Part shown: positions 20,892-31,467 of the stretch, piece by piece | Numbering within the stretch: position 1 is the first letter of the stretch | Layout of the letters: the number at the start of each line of letters is the position of its first letter | Source: Beroe forskalii | Lineage: Eukaryota > Ctenophora > Nuda > Beroida > Beroidae | Reading direction: 5' to 3' | NCBI GenBank assembly: GCA_011033025.1 | Contig: WFMF01000165.1 | Coordinates: 248,001-312,000, forward strand | Length of the DNA stretch: 64,000 nt | The notes under the pieces: generated by a model | What the model was told of the DNA's origin: nothing | Databases searched by the model: none | Seen by the model: only the letters and a program-made list of their open reading frames with translations | Program-made: the position numbers and the translations under genes

Positions 20892-22843
20892 GGCTACTCA
20901 AATTCAGCTGGTTATGTTAAATATATACTGCATTTTATGATACTTATCAATTCTTCACTTGCCTACAACAGCCAGAAAATTGATAATAGCTTAAATCGCC
21001 ACTGTGATTATTTAAGTCTGTGGAATCACTGGACTAGCATCATGATTGAATAGGTATTTTAGGCAAACCCCTCAATTGGACGAAAATTGTTGATTGGGAG
21101 CAACGTGACCTGTCTCGAGAAGCACATTTTAAAATTGTTAAGTTGTTAGGGGCATGTAGGCATATAACACATTGGACAATTGGATGGAATTGGCTGATTG
21201 ATCAAAGTTTCACTTAAAAACGACTGATGTGTTATACAGGCTCCACATGATAACAAAATATTACCCATAAGATTATACCTTAGGAAGTGTATAAAGGTTG
21301 TAATTTGGGGATTTTTCAGAAAAATCCCCACATTTTTACCCACCATGACAGTTCAAAATGACGTCTGTTATCATATGTTAATCAGATTAATGACTTGAGA
21401 AAGATCCCCAAATTACAACCTACCAAATTTGTAAACACCAAAATTTTACTTCACATAAATACACCTCCTAATGTAGCTAATTCTTTACTAGTTGATTATA
21501 ATATTTTCTGTGTAAAACACATCAGTTGGTCAAATGACTTTTTTCAGAAGAAAACTAGATTTGCAGACCGAAAATAAATTTTATTTCACAAATTATTTTA
21601 TATTACATATTGTACCTAGTTACTGGGACTTGGTCCCTAATTCCCTAGAAGGAAACAATAAAATTTTACTCAAACAAAGAAACAATTTACAAATATTCAT
21701 GAATATACCATGGATATGCTTCATTATTATTAAATAAATATTGTTATTCATTACATCCTCGACTTTATTAACATTAGACATAGCATGAAATTTATGTAAT
21801 AAACATCTATATGAATTATAAGTGTTATATTTATTCTCTGTTTCATAATTCATATTATGAACTCAAAACTTTTGGACATGTTCTGTGATGGCTGTACGGC
21901 ACATAGTTTTGTTTATTTTAGGTTCTGTGTGGTATTTCATCAAGAGGTGTATAAATTGGAACATACTTGCCAGAAAATGTCCAAGAGAGTCATAAAGATA
22001 ATCATATATGAGTAGCGATTATGTTGTCTATAAGGTACAAGTGTATATTGGTTTAGCTTCAATAAAAGCAAGATTCTGATCAGTAACTCAGTTAGGATTC
22101 ATATTAATCCCATTTCTTTTGATGTTTGAATTCTTGACATACAAAGAATAAAGGAGGTCAAAGACCTACGTTCATATCAATATCAAGTTGAAACATTGGT
22201 GAGTTTCAAACTTCAACACAAACAATTTATGGATTCCATATTGCTTCCATTCAATCTCAAATAAAACTTACAGACTAGTAAAAGGACTCCAGTCTTTCAC
22301 AAGAACTACTTATGAGTTATGTAACAAGAAGAACTTAGAACAGCTTTCAATCATTTAGGGTGACTGCTTACTGAGGGTAGGGTGTGTTTCGAATAACCTC
22401 ATCAAGGACTGATAGATCAATTAATACTTAAATATGTATGTTATTACAATAATGCAAAGTGCCCAGGATCCAAGGTGCCATTTTCTTAGATTTTCAATAT
22501 TTCTTTCTTGAGCCCAATTCTTGCAGGACCAAATTTAATTGAGGTAAAATTGGCAGAAACTGCTATATTTTTCCTCTCCAATTTAGAAATTTGCATAAAA
22601 CTTTCACATTAATCACAGCCACTTCGGCTAATCCAACTTTATCTTACTCCTTCCTTGCTATGCTCAGCATTATAGTTAATTAAGTAATATTGCCACTCTA
22701 CTTGTGCATTATTTGCAAATGTAACAATAAACTGTTTGTAAGTGTTGGTTGTGTATGTTGTACTGTCAGGAAATGTTCAATGTTTAAAGAGTCTAGTGGG
22801 ATGACTTGGACTTATTTAAATGCTAAAAGGGGGCCAACTGGTG
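20892..22843. other. Spacer; one small Cys-containing minus frame
   Basis: A minus frame at 21146-21346 ends ILLSCGACITHQSFLSETLI plus a CPMC pair. It looks like the tail of a zinc-binding domain, but no upstream exon was found. A short inverted repeat (AGGTTGTAATTTGGGGA at about 21296 and its complement at about 21405) surrounds its start. The rest is AT-rich with nothing recognisable. Confidence 0.3.
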
Positions 22844-24137
22844 TCAAACAATCACCCCTTCTTCCTTCTTCTCTCCTCCTATCACCACCTCGTCCACAAC
22901 AGGAGTTTCATCTTTAGATCTCAGTACCAATGGTATAGGGGGAGATATGACCACTGTAGTAGAGGCTGTGTCTTGTTGTTTTAGTCTGTTACGATTAATA
23001 ATGTCTTTTAGGCACACCGGACACATGGAATGAGGGTTGGTAGGGATATGTGACTGTCTTCTAGTAAGTTCCCAGTGCTGATAGCATGATCGATGGAAGA
23101 GGTGGAAGCAGGGCGAAGGGTGTACCAAAGGGGGTAGAGTGGAAGAGGGGAGAGTGGCAGAGGGAGCATTGGAGTATTGAGAAGTCGTGCAGGATGGAGA
23201 TATTACATCTACCCAATCTGTCAGTTCTGTGTTACAAATCCTGCAATCTACCTAGAAATGAAATGGGTTTTAGCAATGTTTGGCACTAGAACTCAACTTT
23301 ACATAGGGATCACATAATCACCAATTGTAACAAATACAACTACTGTAAAATTGGGCAAAAATTTATGATGCAATATGTGAAAGTTTGAAGTTTGCATTGA
23401 ACTTGTACTAGGATTGAAAACAATAATTGTGCCTATTGCCTGCTTCTGTGTGCCTTACATGCACATGAAACTTTAACAACTAATAAATAATACCTGTCGT
23501 TTGCCACGTAGTGGGGCATGGTTATCAAATGAGTAGGAAGATTCATATTCCATTTCATGGACATAGTCTTTCTTTCTTTGTGATGGAATTTGTCTTCTTC
23601 GCCGTACAAATCTGAAATTATGTACTTAATTTGATACTTAAGTCATCTATAACAAGTTTAATTTTTCTGTCAATATGTACCAGGAACTCAGGAACACTTA
23701 TTATTCATATAGATTTCACAATGCAACTAGTGGCTTAGTACTAATCTGGGGTTATGTTGAGAAACACACTTTGTATATACCAAAATTTGACACAATAGCT
23801 GTTTGGACTGAACACACGAATTCATAGAAGAAATCAATTATGTTCTTATAGAATATTACTGCGACTGATAAAACTACTTGAAGCCTGAAAATATAAATCA
23901 ATCATACCAATACCTTTGATCAGCTATGATATCCTCTCGGAACCAGGAGCTATAAAATGGTGAGGACAGCACCTCCCCAGAGTTCCTTCTGAAGTATTTG
24001 GTAACAACCCCTGCACGTGCACACATTGTTCTGAAGCTCTGCACGTGATCTGGTGTAGTCACATGATCTGATGTCACATCTGATGAAGTCACATGTGGGG
24101 GCACAATGTGATCAGGAGTGATGTGCTGCATTGTCAT
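22844..24137 (-). CDS. RING-H2 finger protein, 3 exons, 249 aa
   Basis: Exons 24137-23914, 23611-23494 and 23251-22844 join in phase (2, 0) with GT-AG borders. Residues 1-75 are His/Thr-rich then FYSSWFREDIIADQR. The middle is strongly basic (FVRRRRQIPSQRKKD). The last exon has CRIC, a long Ser/Pro loop, then CFHLFHRSC and CPVC. This spacing, C-x2-C, C-x-H-x2-H-x2-C, C-x2-C, is a canonical RING-H2. It should bind two zinc ions and act as an E3 ubiquitin ligase, but the specific family is not recognised. The C-terminus is acidic and low-complexity. A TAG acceptor-like site is 2 nt before the ATG. Exon joins are inferred only. Confidence 0.65.
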
Positions 24138-24215
24138 GACTACCTCAGTTAGAATGTTTAAAGTTTAAATAACTCAGTAAAGAATTTTTGATCATTTAAG
24201 TTTGGAATTGAATTA

Positions 24216-26445
24216 ACTGACCTGTATATTCTTGGGGACTTCAATTTACCCGATATAGATTGGAAGATGCCCTTGTCCTCTCTCTCAACCTCTGCCGCAG
24301 ACCTCATCGACTTCATGGACAGAAACCATTTGTCTCAAGTTGTCACAAAGCCGACAAGGGGTGAAAACACCCTTGACCTTGTCCTCACTAATGTACCACG
24401 TTATGTTGCAGAAGTTGACGTCAGACCAACCACCCTCTCGGACCATTGTCTAGTTAAAACACTGCTTGGCTTCGACATGCTTGGTATTATCTCGGCTCCC
24501 AATCAGAGAATCGCAGTCCTCACTCCTTCCGAGCTGCAGACTACCACAATGCTGACTTTGGTGCCATGAACGAAGCATTCAGTAGAATTAATTGGGAAGA
24601 TCTGTGGGTACTCTGCGACAAAGATTCTGAGCAGTTCCTCGAGTTACTAAAGCTCACTGTCCTGCAGATCACCAGTGACCCTAAAAGTAAGGCAGAAATC
24701 CTCCAAAAGCAATACCAAAAAGTATTCAGCGACCCTGCTAAGGCTGACATCAGTGCATGCCTCCAGTCGGATGGTCTTCCTCAAGGGATGAGCACCTCCT
24801 TTCTAGACTTCAGCTTTTCCAAAGAAGACATCATATCAGCCCTCAAAGAACTTGACCCCTATTCAGCTTGTCCCGATGACGACGTCCCAGCCAGAATTCT
24901 CACATCATGCAAAGACGAGTTGGCAGTCCCTTTACATATTATTTGGTCGGATTCCCTCGCCAATGGATTCATTCCTCCTGTCCTTAAGGCTCAGTTCATA
25001 ACTCCTGTCTACAAGAAGGATGACCGTACTGATCCTGCCAATTACAGGCCAGTATCCCTGACATCTCACATCATCAAGACCTTTGAGCGGGTTATGAGAG
25101 ACAGGCTTGTTGAATATCTCGAGGAATCAAATTTCATCAGTAACAACCAGCATGGGTTCAGGAAAAAACGCAGTTGCTTGACCCAGCTGCTTAGCCACAT
25201 CGAATTCATATACCGCTGCCTTAATAGCAATGATGAAGTAGATGTGATTTATCTTGACTATTCGAAGGCATTTGACAAAGTGGACCATCAAGTACTGTTG
25301 GAAAAGCTCAAGCAGTATGGTATCGGTGGAAAAATCTTGTCCTGGATTCAAGAGTTCCTCACAAACCGAACCCAAACTGTCCAGGTGGAAGGGTTTTTGT
25401 CATCAGTCCAACCTGTGGTAAGTGGAGTCCCACAAGGTACAGTACTAGGACCCATACTGTTCCTTCTATACATAAATGACCTTCTTCCAACACTCAAAAA
25501 CTGCAAGGGGCTATGCTTTGCAGACGACACCAAGTTGATATCAAGGGTGCTTGGTTTAGAATGTACGGCAAAAATACAGGAAGACCTGTGCAGGGTAATA
25601 CAATGGTCAACCATGAATAACATGGAGCTCCATGAAGACAAATTTCAACTGCTGAGCTATCCTCTTAACAGTTCCTACCTTCTACGGCAACTACCTCTCT
25701 ATCCGGAGAATGTAGAGTACAAAACTCCCAAAGGACATGTTATTGAAGTTACAGACACTGCTAAAGATTTGGGGGTCCTCGTCTCAAGCGATAGATCATG
25801 GTCGCCCCATATTGAACAAACTGTTCAAGGAGCTAGGAAAATGTCCTCTTGGGTTCTCAGCGCTTCCTGTGATCGTTCTCCCCTCGTCATGCTCACTCTC
25901 TACAAGTCAATGGTCCGCTCCAGGCTTGAATACTGCTGCCCTGTTTGGAACCCTTCCAAGATAAATGACATCCAGAAATTAGAGAATGTCCAACGCTGCT
26001 TTGTCCGAAAGGTAACTGTACTCAAAGATTTGAGTTACTGGGACCGCCTCAAGAAGCTGAAACTTATGTCACTTCAACGCCGGAGGAAAGATACTGCATC
26101 ATACAAGTTTGGAAGATAATCCACAACCATGCTCCAAATGATGTCGAGATGCAGTTTAAGCACCATCCTCGGCTTGGGATCAAGGCACTCATCCCACAGA
26201 TTAACACCAAAGCCCAGCTATCTGTGCGTAGTGACTACGACAGTTCGTTTGGTGTAAGAGCAGCTCAGCTTTGGAATATCTTGCCACCTGATGTCTCCCA
26301 ACTGAATCTTCTTGAAAGCTTCAAGATCGTTTTGGGCATGTTCCTTGAGCAGTTCCTGGATACACCTCCTGTTCCGGGGTACACAGCTGTGAACAACAAT
26401 TCATTGCTGAGCTGGAAGGAGACGCGCACGACGCAGATGTCCTGA
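24216..26445 (+). pseudogene. LINE endonuclease-reverse transcriptase, two frameshifts
   Basis: 24216-24525 holds the end of the endonuclease domain (NTLDLVLTNVP, then LSDHCLV). The frame shifts at about 24525 into ADYHNADFGAMNEA and continues to 26119. This part has NYRPVSLTSHIIKTFERVM, motif A YLDYSKAFDKVDH, motif B SGVPQGTVLGPILF and motif C FADD. A second shift near 26090 leads to YCIIQVWKIIHNHAP and the C-terminal frame ending at 26443. Catalytic residues are kept but the frame is broken, so it is dead as it stands. Confidence 0.85.
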
Positions 26446-26448
26446 GCA
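24216..26448 (+). mobile_element. 5'-truncated LINE 2 (Jockey superfamily), frameshifted
   Basis: Starts inside the endonuclease domain (LYILGDFNLPDIDW) and runs through RT to the ORF2 C-terminus, stop at about 26443. It lies directly upstream of the RING gene start, in opposite orientation. It belongs to a different family from the LINE at 5.6 kb. Confidence 0.75.
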
Positions 26449-27001
26449 CGCCCAGTCAAACTCACCAAAACGTACGTAACTACATACCAACAACTACTCC
26501 AATAGTGATGTTACATCTTAAGGGCAGTTAAATAAGGGCCAATAATGTACGTGTATGGGCATATGACAAACATTAAACTAACACTGAATATCGATTTTAT
26601 AATCCAAGGATCCGATTGGACAGGGAAGAGAATAACCTGTGAATCATCAGTGGTTACCTTGCAGAGGTTTTCTATCAGCCCACCACACCCTGCCAAGTTT
26701 TGTGACCACCTGCCTTAATAAAACTAAAGAAAAACCACATTATTTTGTATACATACAGAACCAGTGCATTGAAAGTAAAGATAATTAACCTTAAGATAAT
26801 TAAGATAATTAATTCGTTGTATATACACAGTATAAGATAAAATATATCGCCACCTGGGCAACATAATTAGGTGAGAGCACTAATCAGCAAAAAACTATTA
26901 TCAGCACATTGATAGTATTTACTATTTAGGTGTGTTGATATAGGTGTGTAGAATGAAATGCAAAATAAACATTTCAATAAAGAAAATTATTAATTAATGA
27001 C
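26449..27001. other. Spacer with MITE end
   Basis: At 26519-26548 agggcagttaaataagggccaata matches the end of the GGGCCGGTTAA MITE family. The remainder is AT-rich without a recognisable gene. Confidence 0.35.
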
Positions 27002-27500
27002 ATTAGTCGACGGACGTTGCCCCGTCTATTTCTTCTGACTGGATGGCTATCAGGTTGCAAAGTGACGTCCAAATGTGGAACGTTGCGCCGCGCGCGAGGG
27101 TAGGGTAACATCCTACGATGACATTAGACCATAACACTTCAAAAAATTTAACCAAAGAAAACATTTTATCCCATTTATTTTATCGTTATTCGTTCATTTA
27201 GTTTGTTTAATATGACTTCATTTCGTGAAATGTTACCCTACCCTCGCACGTTGCCCTAACCAGGGCCCTGGTTACGCGCACAGAGTGCGCGGCGCGGAAC
27301 CTCGCACGGCCACGCGCGCGGCGCAACGCTCCACATTTGGAAGTCACAGTCAGAAGAAATAGACGGACAACGTCCGTCGAGACTTCATTCAAATGCCCAG
27401 CGATCTCGTAGGATGTTACCCTACCCTCGCGCGTGCGGCGCAACGTTCCACATTTGGCATGGACGTCAGAAGAAAGGGACGGACATCGCCCGTCGACCAG
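27002..27500. repeat. GC-rich inverted repeat cluster
   Basis: The block cgacggacgttgccccgtct ... aacgttgcgccgcgcgcgagggtagggtaacatcc (27008-27115) reappears as its reverse complement at about 27410-27500, and in part at 27225-27385. CpG and GCGCGC content stands out against the AT-rich surroundings. It is probably the remains of a foldback or MITE element; no coding. Confidence 0.55.
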
Positions 27501-28285
27501 CGATCACTGTGCACTCGTTGGGGCGATTTTTGCGCTACTCGGCGCCAAACCAACATATGACAAATTATACACCGTTGGAAAGGTCTTGTTCCCCCTGACA
27601 CAGCGCAACTATTTTCAAGTGAATCCGATGTTTCTATCAGAAGTTATGGCCGATTTGCTGATTTTCTTTAAAATCGCGCCGCGCACGACCTAAATATTGT
27701 GTCGAGCCGAAATAACTTTGCAAACCTTATTTTACGGAACGCTCTGATTGGTCAGAACGATGTGTCACGTGACGATCACGTGATCTTTACTAATGACTAA
27801 GATGGCCTTCTGCGGATCACGTGATCAGAACACTGCACCATTTTAGTTTCAATTTTTGGACAGTCAACAGTGAGCTAAGGCTCATTATTGATCGGCGAGA
27901 CGGAACTGGCAATTAATATAGCTGCTGTCTGTATTTATGGAGGAAAATCCAAAGCATTTAAATTTTAATTGAATAGACAAGAATCAACTCTGATGTTAAA
28001 AATATTATTCATTAGTTTTCGTGACAACAAAATGATCAATAACTGATCCCCTTTAAACGCAACAAGGTGAAATAGATGTTTTCATGGCTTTTTAAAAAAG
28101 CATGCAAAACGCCCACATTTTCATTGAATCATTGTCCCATGTTATCGAAAAAAACATATTTGAATCAAAAAAACACGCCCGGTAAGTGTCCGTCGAGGTC
28201 GGCCAACTTTAACCGTTAACGGTTAACAAACCAGCCGCATGTGGCTGGTTTTTGTATGATGTTCAAATCTGTTGCTAATTTCAGT
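27501..28285. other. Spacer
   Basis: Several CACGTG/TCACGTGA palindromes lie at 27764-27826. The rest is unremarkable, with no gene. Confidence 0.3.
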
Positions 28286-28289
28286 GACT

Positions 28290-28590
28290 CGACAGTGGTG
28301 TCAGGCACATCATTCTGGCGTCATGGACTCGGCATGGTGGTGTCAGGCACATCAGCCTGGCGTCATGGAGTTGGCAGTGGTGTCAGGCACATCAGCCTGG
28401 CGTCATGGAGGTGGCAGTGGTGTCAGGCACATCATTCTGGCGTCATGGACTCGGCATGGTGGTGTCAGGCACATCAGCCTGGCGTCATGGACTTGGCAGT
28501 GGTGTCAGGCACATCAGCCTGGCGTCATGGACTTGGCAGTGGTGTCAGGCACATCAGCCTGGCGTCATGGACTCGGCAGTGGTGACAGGG
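28290..28590. repeat. 40-bp minisatellite
   Basis: About seven copies of a 40-bp unit with ggtgtcaggcacatcagcctggcgtcatgga, some 2 nt longer. Since 40 is not a multiple of 3, all three plus frames stay open and read the same residues in rotation; this is a repeat artefact, not a gene. Confidence 0.9.
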
Positions 28591-28742
28591 ACTCCACACG
28601 GGCATTCACGGCACTCCCGCACTCAGACCTGGAACATACCGCACCGTTATCACTTGAATTCAGATTTGAGGTGTTAACTTTAAGAATAATGTCTTTACTA
28701 CTTTAGCTCTTTAGCAGGAAATAACTGGATAGAAGTGCGTTG

Positions 28743-28756
28743 ATATCTAGAAGCAT
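28743..28756 (+). repeat. Target-site duplication, left
   Basis: ATATCTAGAAGCAT, identical to 31193-31206 on the other side of the PLE dimer. Confidence 0.85.
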
Positions 28757-28814
28757 GAATGAATAATTTTCTTTATTCTCTTCTTAGCTCAGCGAAGTGA
28801 AACGAACTTTTTCT

Positions 28815-28860
28815 GAAATTCGGTTGGTTTCGTCGAATCTTCAACGTCATCAGGAAATCT
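28815..28860 (-). ncRNA. Hammerhead-like core, PLE copy 2 left arm
   Basis: Minus strand: CTGATGA, stem GTTGA/TCGAC with AGAT loop, then CGAAAC, same layout as in the other arms. Confidence 0.45.
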
Positions 28861-29171
28861 GACAATGATATAGAATTAACTTTATTAAATGAAAATTCAT
28901 AAAAATTCGAAACTGAAAATTCAGAAATTCGAAATTGCTAAAAAATAATAAATTAAATAAATAAATTAGATAAATTAATGTGGAAATCTCAGAAAAATTA
29001 TAGAGTACAAAATACATAATTCAAGTTTATGATACCGAGCATAAATTATACAGCCTAACATATATACAGCCTAACATCCTAATCGGTCGACATGGATGTA
29101 TCGGCATGGTGGCGGTTACATCACAATACAATACTAGCTTAGTAGCTTACTAATAAAACGGAGCAATATAA

Positions 29172-30030
29172 CTAGTTCACGAGATACCTTTGTAGCAATT
29201 TGCATTCTTCCTTGTCATTTATCTCGGGTTTTTCATTAAATATGTAATACGCTTCATAAACTTTACGTAAAATTGTATTCGATTCTGTAATTAATAATTC
29301 AAAACTTAAATTCGGTGTCACACCATTATGATATTGTCTATGATGAACAGCCATGGCTTCATCCCTATTGCTAGTAGTCTCAGGGTGTGTAGCATACCGT
29401 AAGTGTTCTGTGAGACGGTCATGAAGTGACCTAGAACTCTCGCCAACGTATTGTTGTTTGCAAATGTTGCATGTAATACGGTACACTGGGTACATTATAG
29501 CGCAGTTCACGCCCTCTGGCAGTTTTGGGCAGATACCACAGTTTGTTATGATACACTGTTTCTGGTCATGAGGTCGTGAACTGCAAAACAGCTCGCTGAG
29601 CTTCTTGCCTGGGATGAAGATGACGTTGATAGGTAGGTCCAGTTTCTTCACAAATTTCACGATCTCTGCTGAAACAGTCTCAGAGATGTAGGGAAGCTTC
29701 AGGACAACATTACCGTCTTTTGATTTACATGAAGGTGAGTTGTGCTTATGGTCTATCAACCGTCTCGGGTTTGAATAACCATTACACCGGAGTAAGTGGT
29801 CGACTACTTGGTACGATTCCTCCTTTAACTCCGGAGACGAAGAGCTTATGTCTGCTGTTCTGTAAAAACTCTTCGCTACTTCCACCTTCGTTTTCGTGGT
29901 ATGATGTGATCTGAAGTGCAGTGTTATCTGCTTCTTCTGTTTCTTTCTGTAGTACTTGTGCTGGACCTCTCCGTCATCACCGATTCTGATTTGGGTTCCC
30001 AAAAACGGGGTGAATTCCTCCTCAGTTTCT
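29172..30030 (-). pseudogene. PLE RT-thumb/GIY-YIG coding fragment, left arm
   Basis: The frame is open from the junction. FTPFLGTQIRIGDDGEVQHK is the end of the PLE reverse transcriptase; LHFRSHH and EVAKSFYRTA follow. Then come the Cys motif TNCGICPKL, the nuclease core YRITCNICKQQYVGESSR and the C-terminus LLQRYLVN. The apparent start codon at 30194 lies in the antisense of the other arm, so a longer frame there is an artefact. The fragment is intact from the thumb to the natural stop. The nuclease domain itself may be undamaged, but the polymerase is absent. Confidence 0.8.
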
Positions 30031-30742
30031 GGAAGTAGCGAAGAGTTTCTACAGAACAGCAGACATAAGCTCTTCGTCTCCGGAGTTAAAGGAGGAATCG
30101 TACCAAGTAGTCGACCACTTACTCCGGTGTAATGGTTATTCAAACCCGAGACAGTTGATAGACCATAAGCACAACTCACCTTCATGTAAATCAAAAGACG
30201 GTAATGTTGTCCTGAAGCTTCCCTACATCTCTGAGACTGTTTCAGCAGAGATCGTGAAATTTGTGAAGAAACTGGACCTACCTATCAACGTCATCTTCAT
30301 CCCAGGCAAGAAGCTCAGCGAGCTGTTTTGCAGTTCACGACCTCATGACCAGAAACAGTGTATCATAACAAACTGTGGTATCTGCCCAAAACTGCCAGAG
30401 GGCGTGAACTGCGCTATAATGTACCCAGTGTACCGTATTACATGCAACATTTGCAAACAACAATACGTTGGCGAGAGTTCTAGGTCACTTCATGACCGTC
30501 TCACAGAACACTTACGGTATGCTACACACCCTGAGACTACTAGCAATAGGGATGAAGCCATGGCTGTTCATCATAGACAATATCATAATGGTGTGACACC
30601 GAATTTAAGTTTTGAATTATTAATTACAGAATCGAATACAACCCTACGGAAAGTCCATGAAGCGCATTACATATTCAATGAAAAACCAGAGATAAATGAC
30701 AAGGAAGAATGCAAATTGCTACAAAGGTATCTCGTGAACTAG
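30031..30742 (+). pseudogene. PLE GIY-YIG coding fragment, right arm
   Basis: Same protein as the left arm from EVAKSFYRTA onward, open to the stop at 30742, with few differences (for example PRQLIDHK versus PRRLIDHK, and TTLRKVHEAHY versus TILRKVYEAYY). It lacks all RT sequence. The first in-frame Met lies in the linker (30155), so it is not a natural start. Confidence 0.8.
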
Positions 30743-31044
30743 TTATCTCGCTCCGTTTTATTAGTAAGCTAGTATTGTATTGTGATGTAACCGCCACCAT
30801 GCCGATACATCCATGTCGACCGATTAGGATGTTAGGCTGTATATATGTTAGGCTGTATAATTTATGCTCGGTATCATAAACTTGAATTATGTATTTTGTA
30901 CTCTATAATTTTTCTGAGATTTCCACATTAATTTATCTAATTTATTTATTTAATTTATTATTTTTTAGCAATTTTCGAATTTCTGAATTTTCATTTTCGA
31001 ATTTTATGATTTTTCATTTAATAAAGTTAATTCTATATCATTGT

Positions 31045-31100
31045 CAGATTTCCTGATGACGTTGAAGATTCGACGAAATTAATTGAATTTCAGAAAAAGT
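31045..31100 (+). ncRNA. Hammerhead-like core, PLE copy 2 right arm
   Basis: CTGATGA at 31053-31059, stem II CGTTGA/TCGACG, then GAAATT with a possible stem III (GAAATT/AATTTC) and a short stem I (TTTC before the core with GAAA after). PLE hammerheads are known; this one is deduced only from sequence layout. Confidence 0.5.
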
Positions 31101-31192
31101 TCGTTTCACTTCGCTGAGCTAAGAAGAGAATAAAGAAAATTATTCATTCTATTATGCGGCTCATAAACAATTATCCGATATTTCAGTTAAGT

Positions 31193-31206
31193 ATATCTAG
31201 AAGCAT
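31193..31206 (+). repeat. Target-site duplication, right
   Basis: ATATCTAGAAGCAT, matches 28743-28756 exactly. Confidence 0.85.
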
Positions 31207-31467
31207 CGGTCTAATTTTCCCTGGAAATGACAGATATTTTAACGCTCCGTTATAAGGCCAAGGAAAGAGTGAGAAGGCATATCCACTTTTAGCATCATAT
31301 GAATCTTGTACTCTTGTAGTGGTAATAATAACAGCTGGGGACGAAACAGCATCGACTTAAAACAACTTCGGTAAATAGATGACGTAGGTATTGGATAGGG
31401 AATCGGGGTAGAATGCATTGAAATTATAGTTCCTTATGATGACTATTAGCTACTTATGCAATGAAGG
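31207..31467. other. Spacer between PLE dimer and foldback element
   Basis: Nothing recognisable. Confidence 0.3.

Larger units (their letters stand above)
28757..31192. mobile_element. Penelope-like element, copy 2: head-to-head inverted dimer
   Basis: The left arm (28757-30030) is minus and the right arm (30031-31192) is plus, with 5' ends facing and 3' ends outward. Both carry GIY-YIG coding sequence and the 3' non-coding region with a hammerhead-like core. The left arm reaches about 145 bp further 5' into the RT thumb. The right arm has about 45 bp more at its 3' end (tattatgcggctcataaac...). A perfect 14-bp target duplication flanks the whole unit, so it went in as one event. RT palm and fingers are missing in both arms, so it is non-autonomous. 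Confidence 0.88.

Noticed and set aside
27760..27830. Cluster of CACGTG sites as a promoter
   Set aside because: No gene starts nearby; TCACGTGA words alone are too weak.
28241..28706. Three overlapping open frames with repeated HISLASW / QAHQPGVMD / SGTSAWRHG peptides
   Set aside because: They are the three phases of one 40-bp minisatellite; no start context, introns or conservation.
30030..30194. N-terminal extension MIYMKVSCAYGLSTVSG of the minus PLE frame
   Set aside because: It is antisense of the opposite arm read through the inverted junction, not part of the PLE protein.
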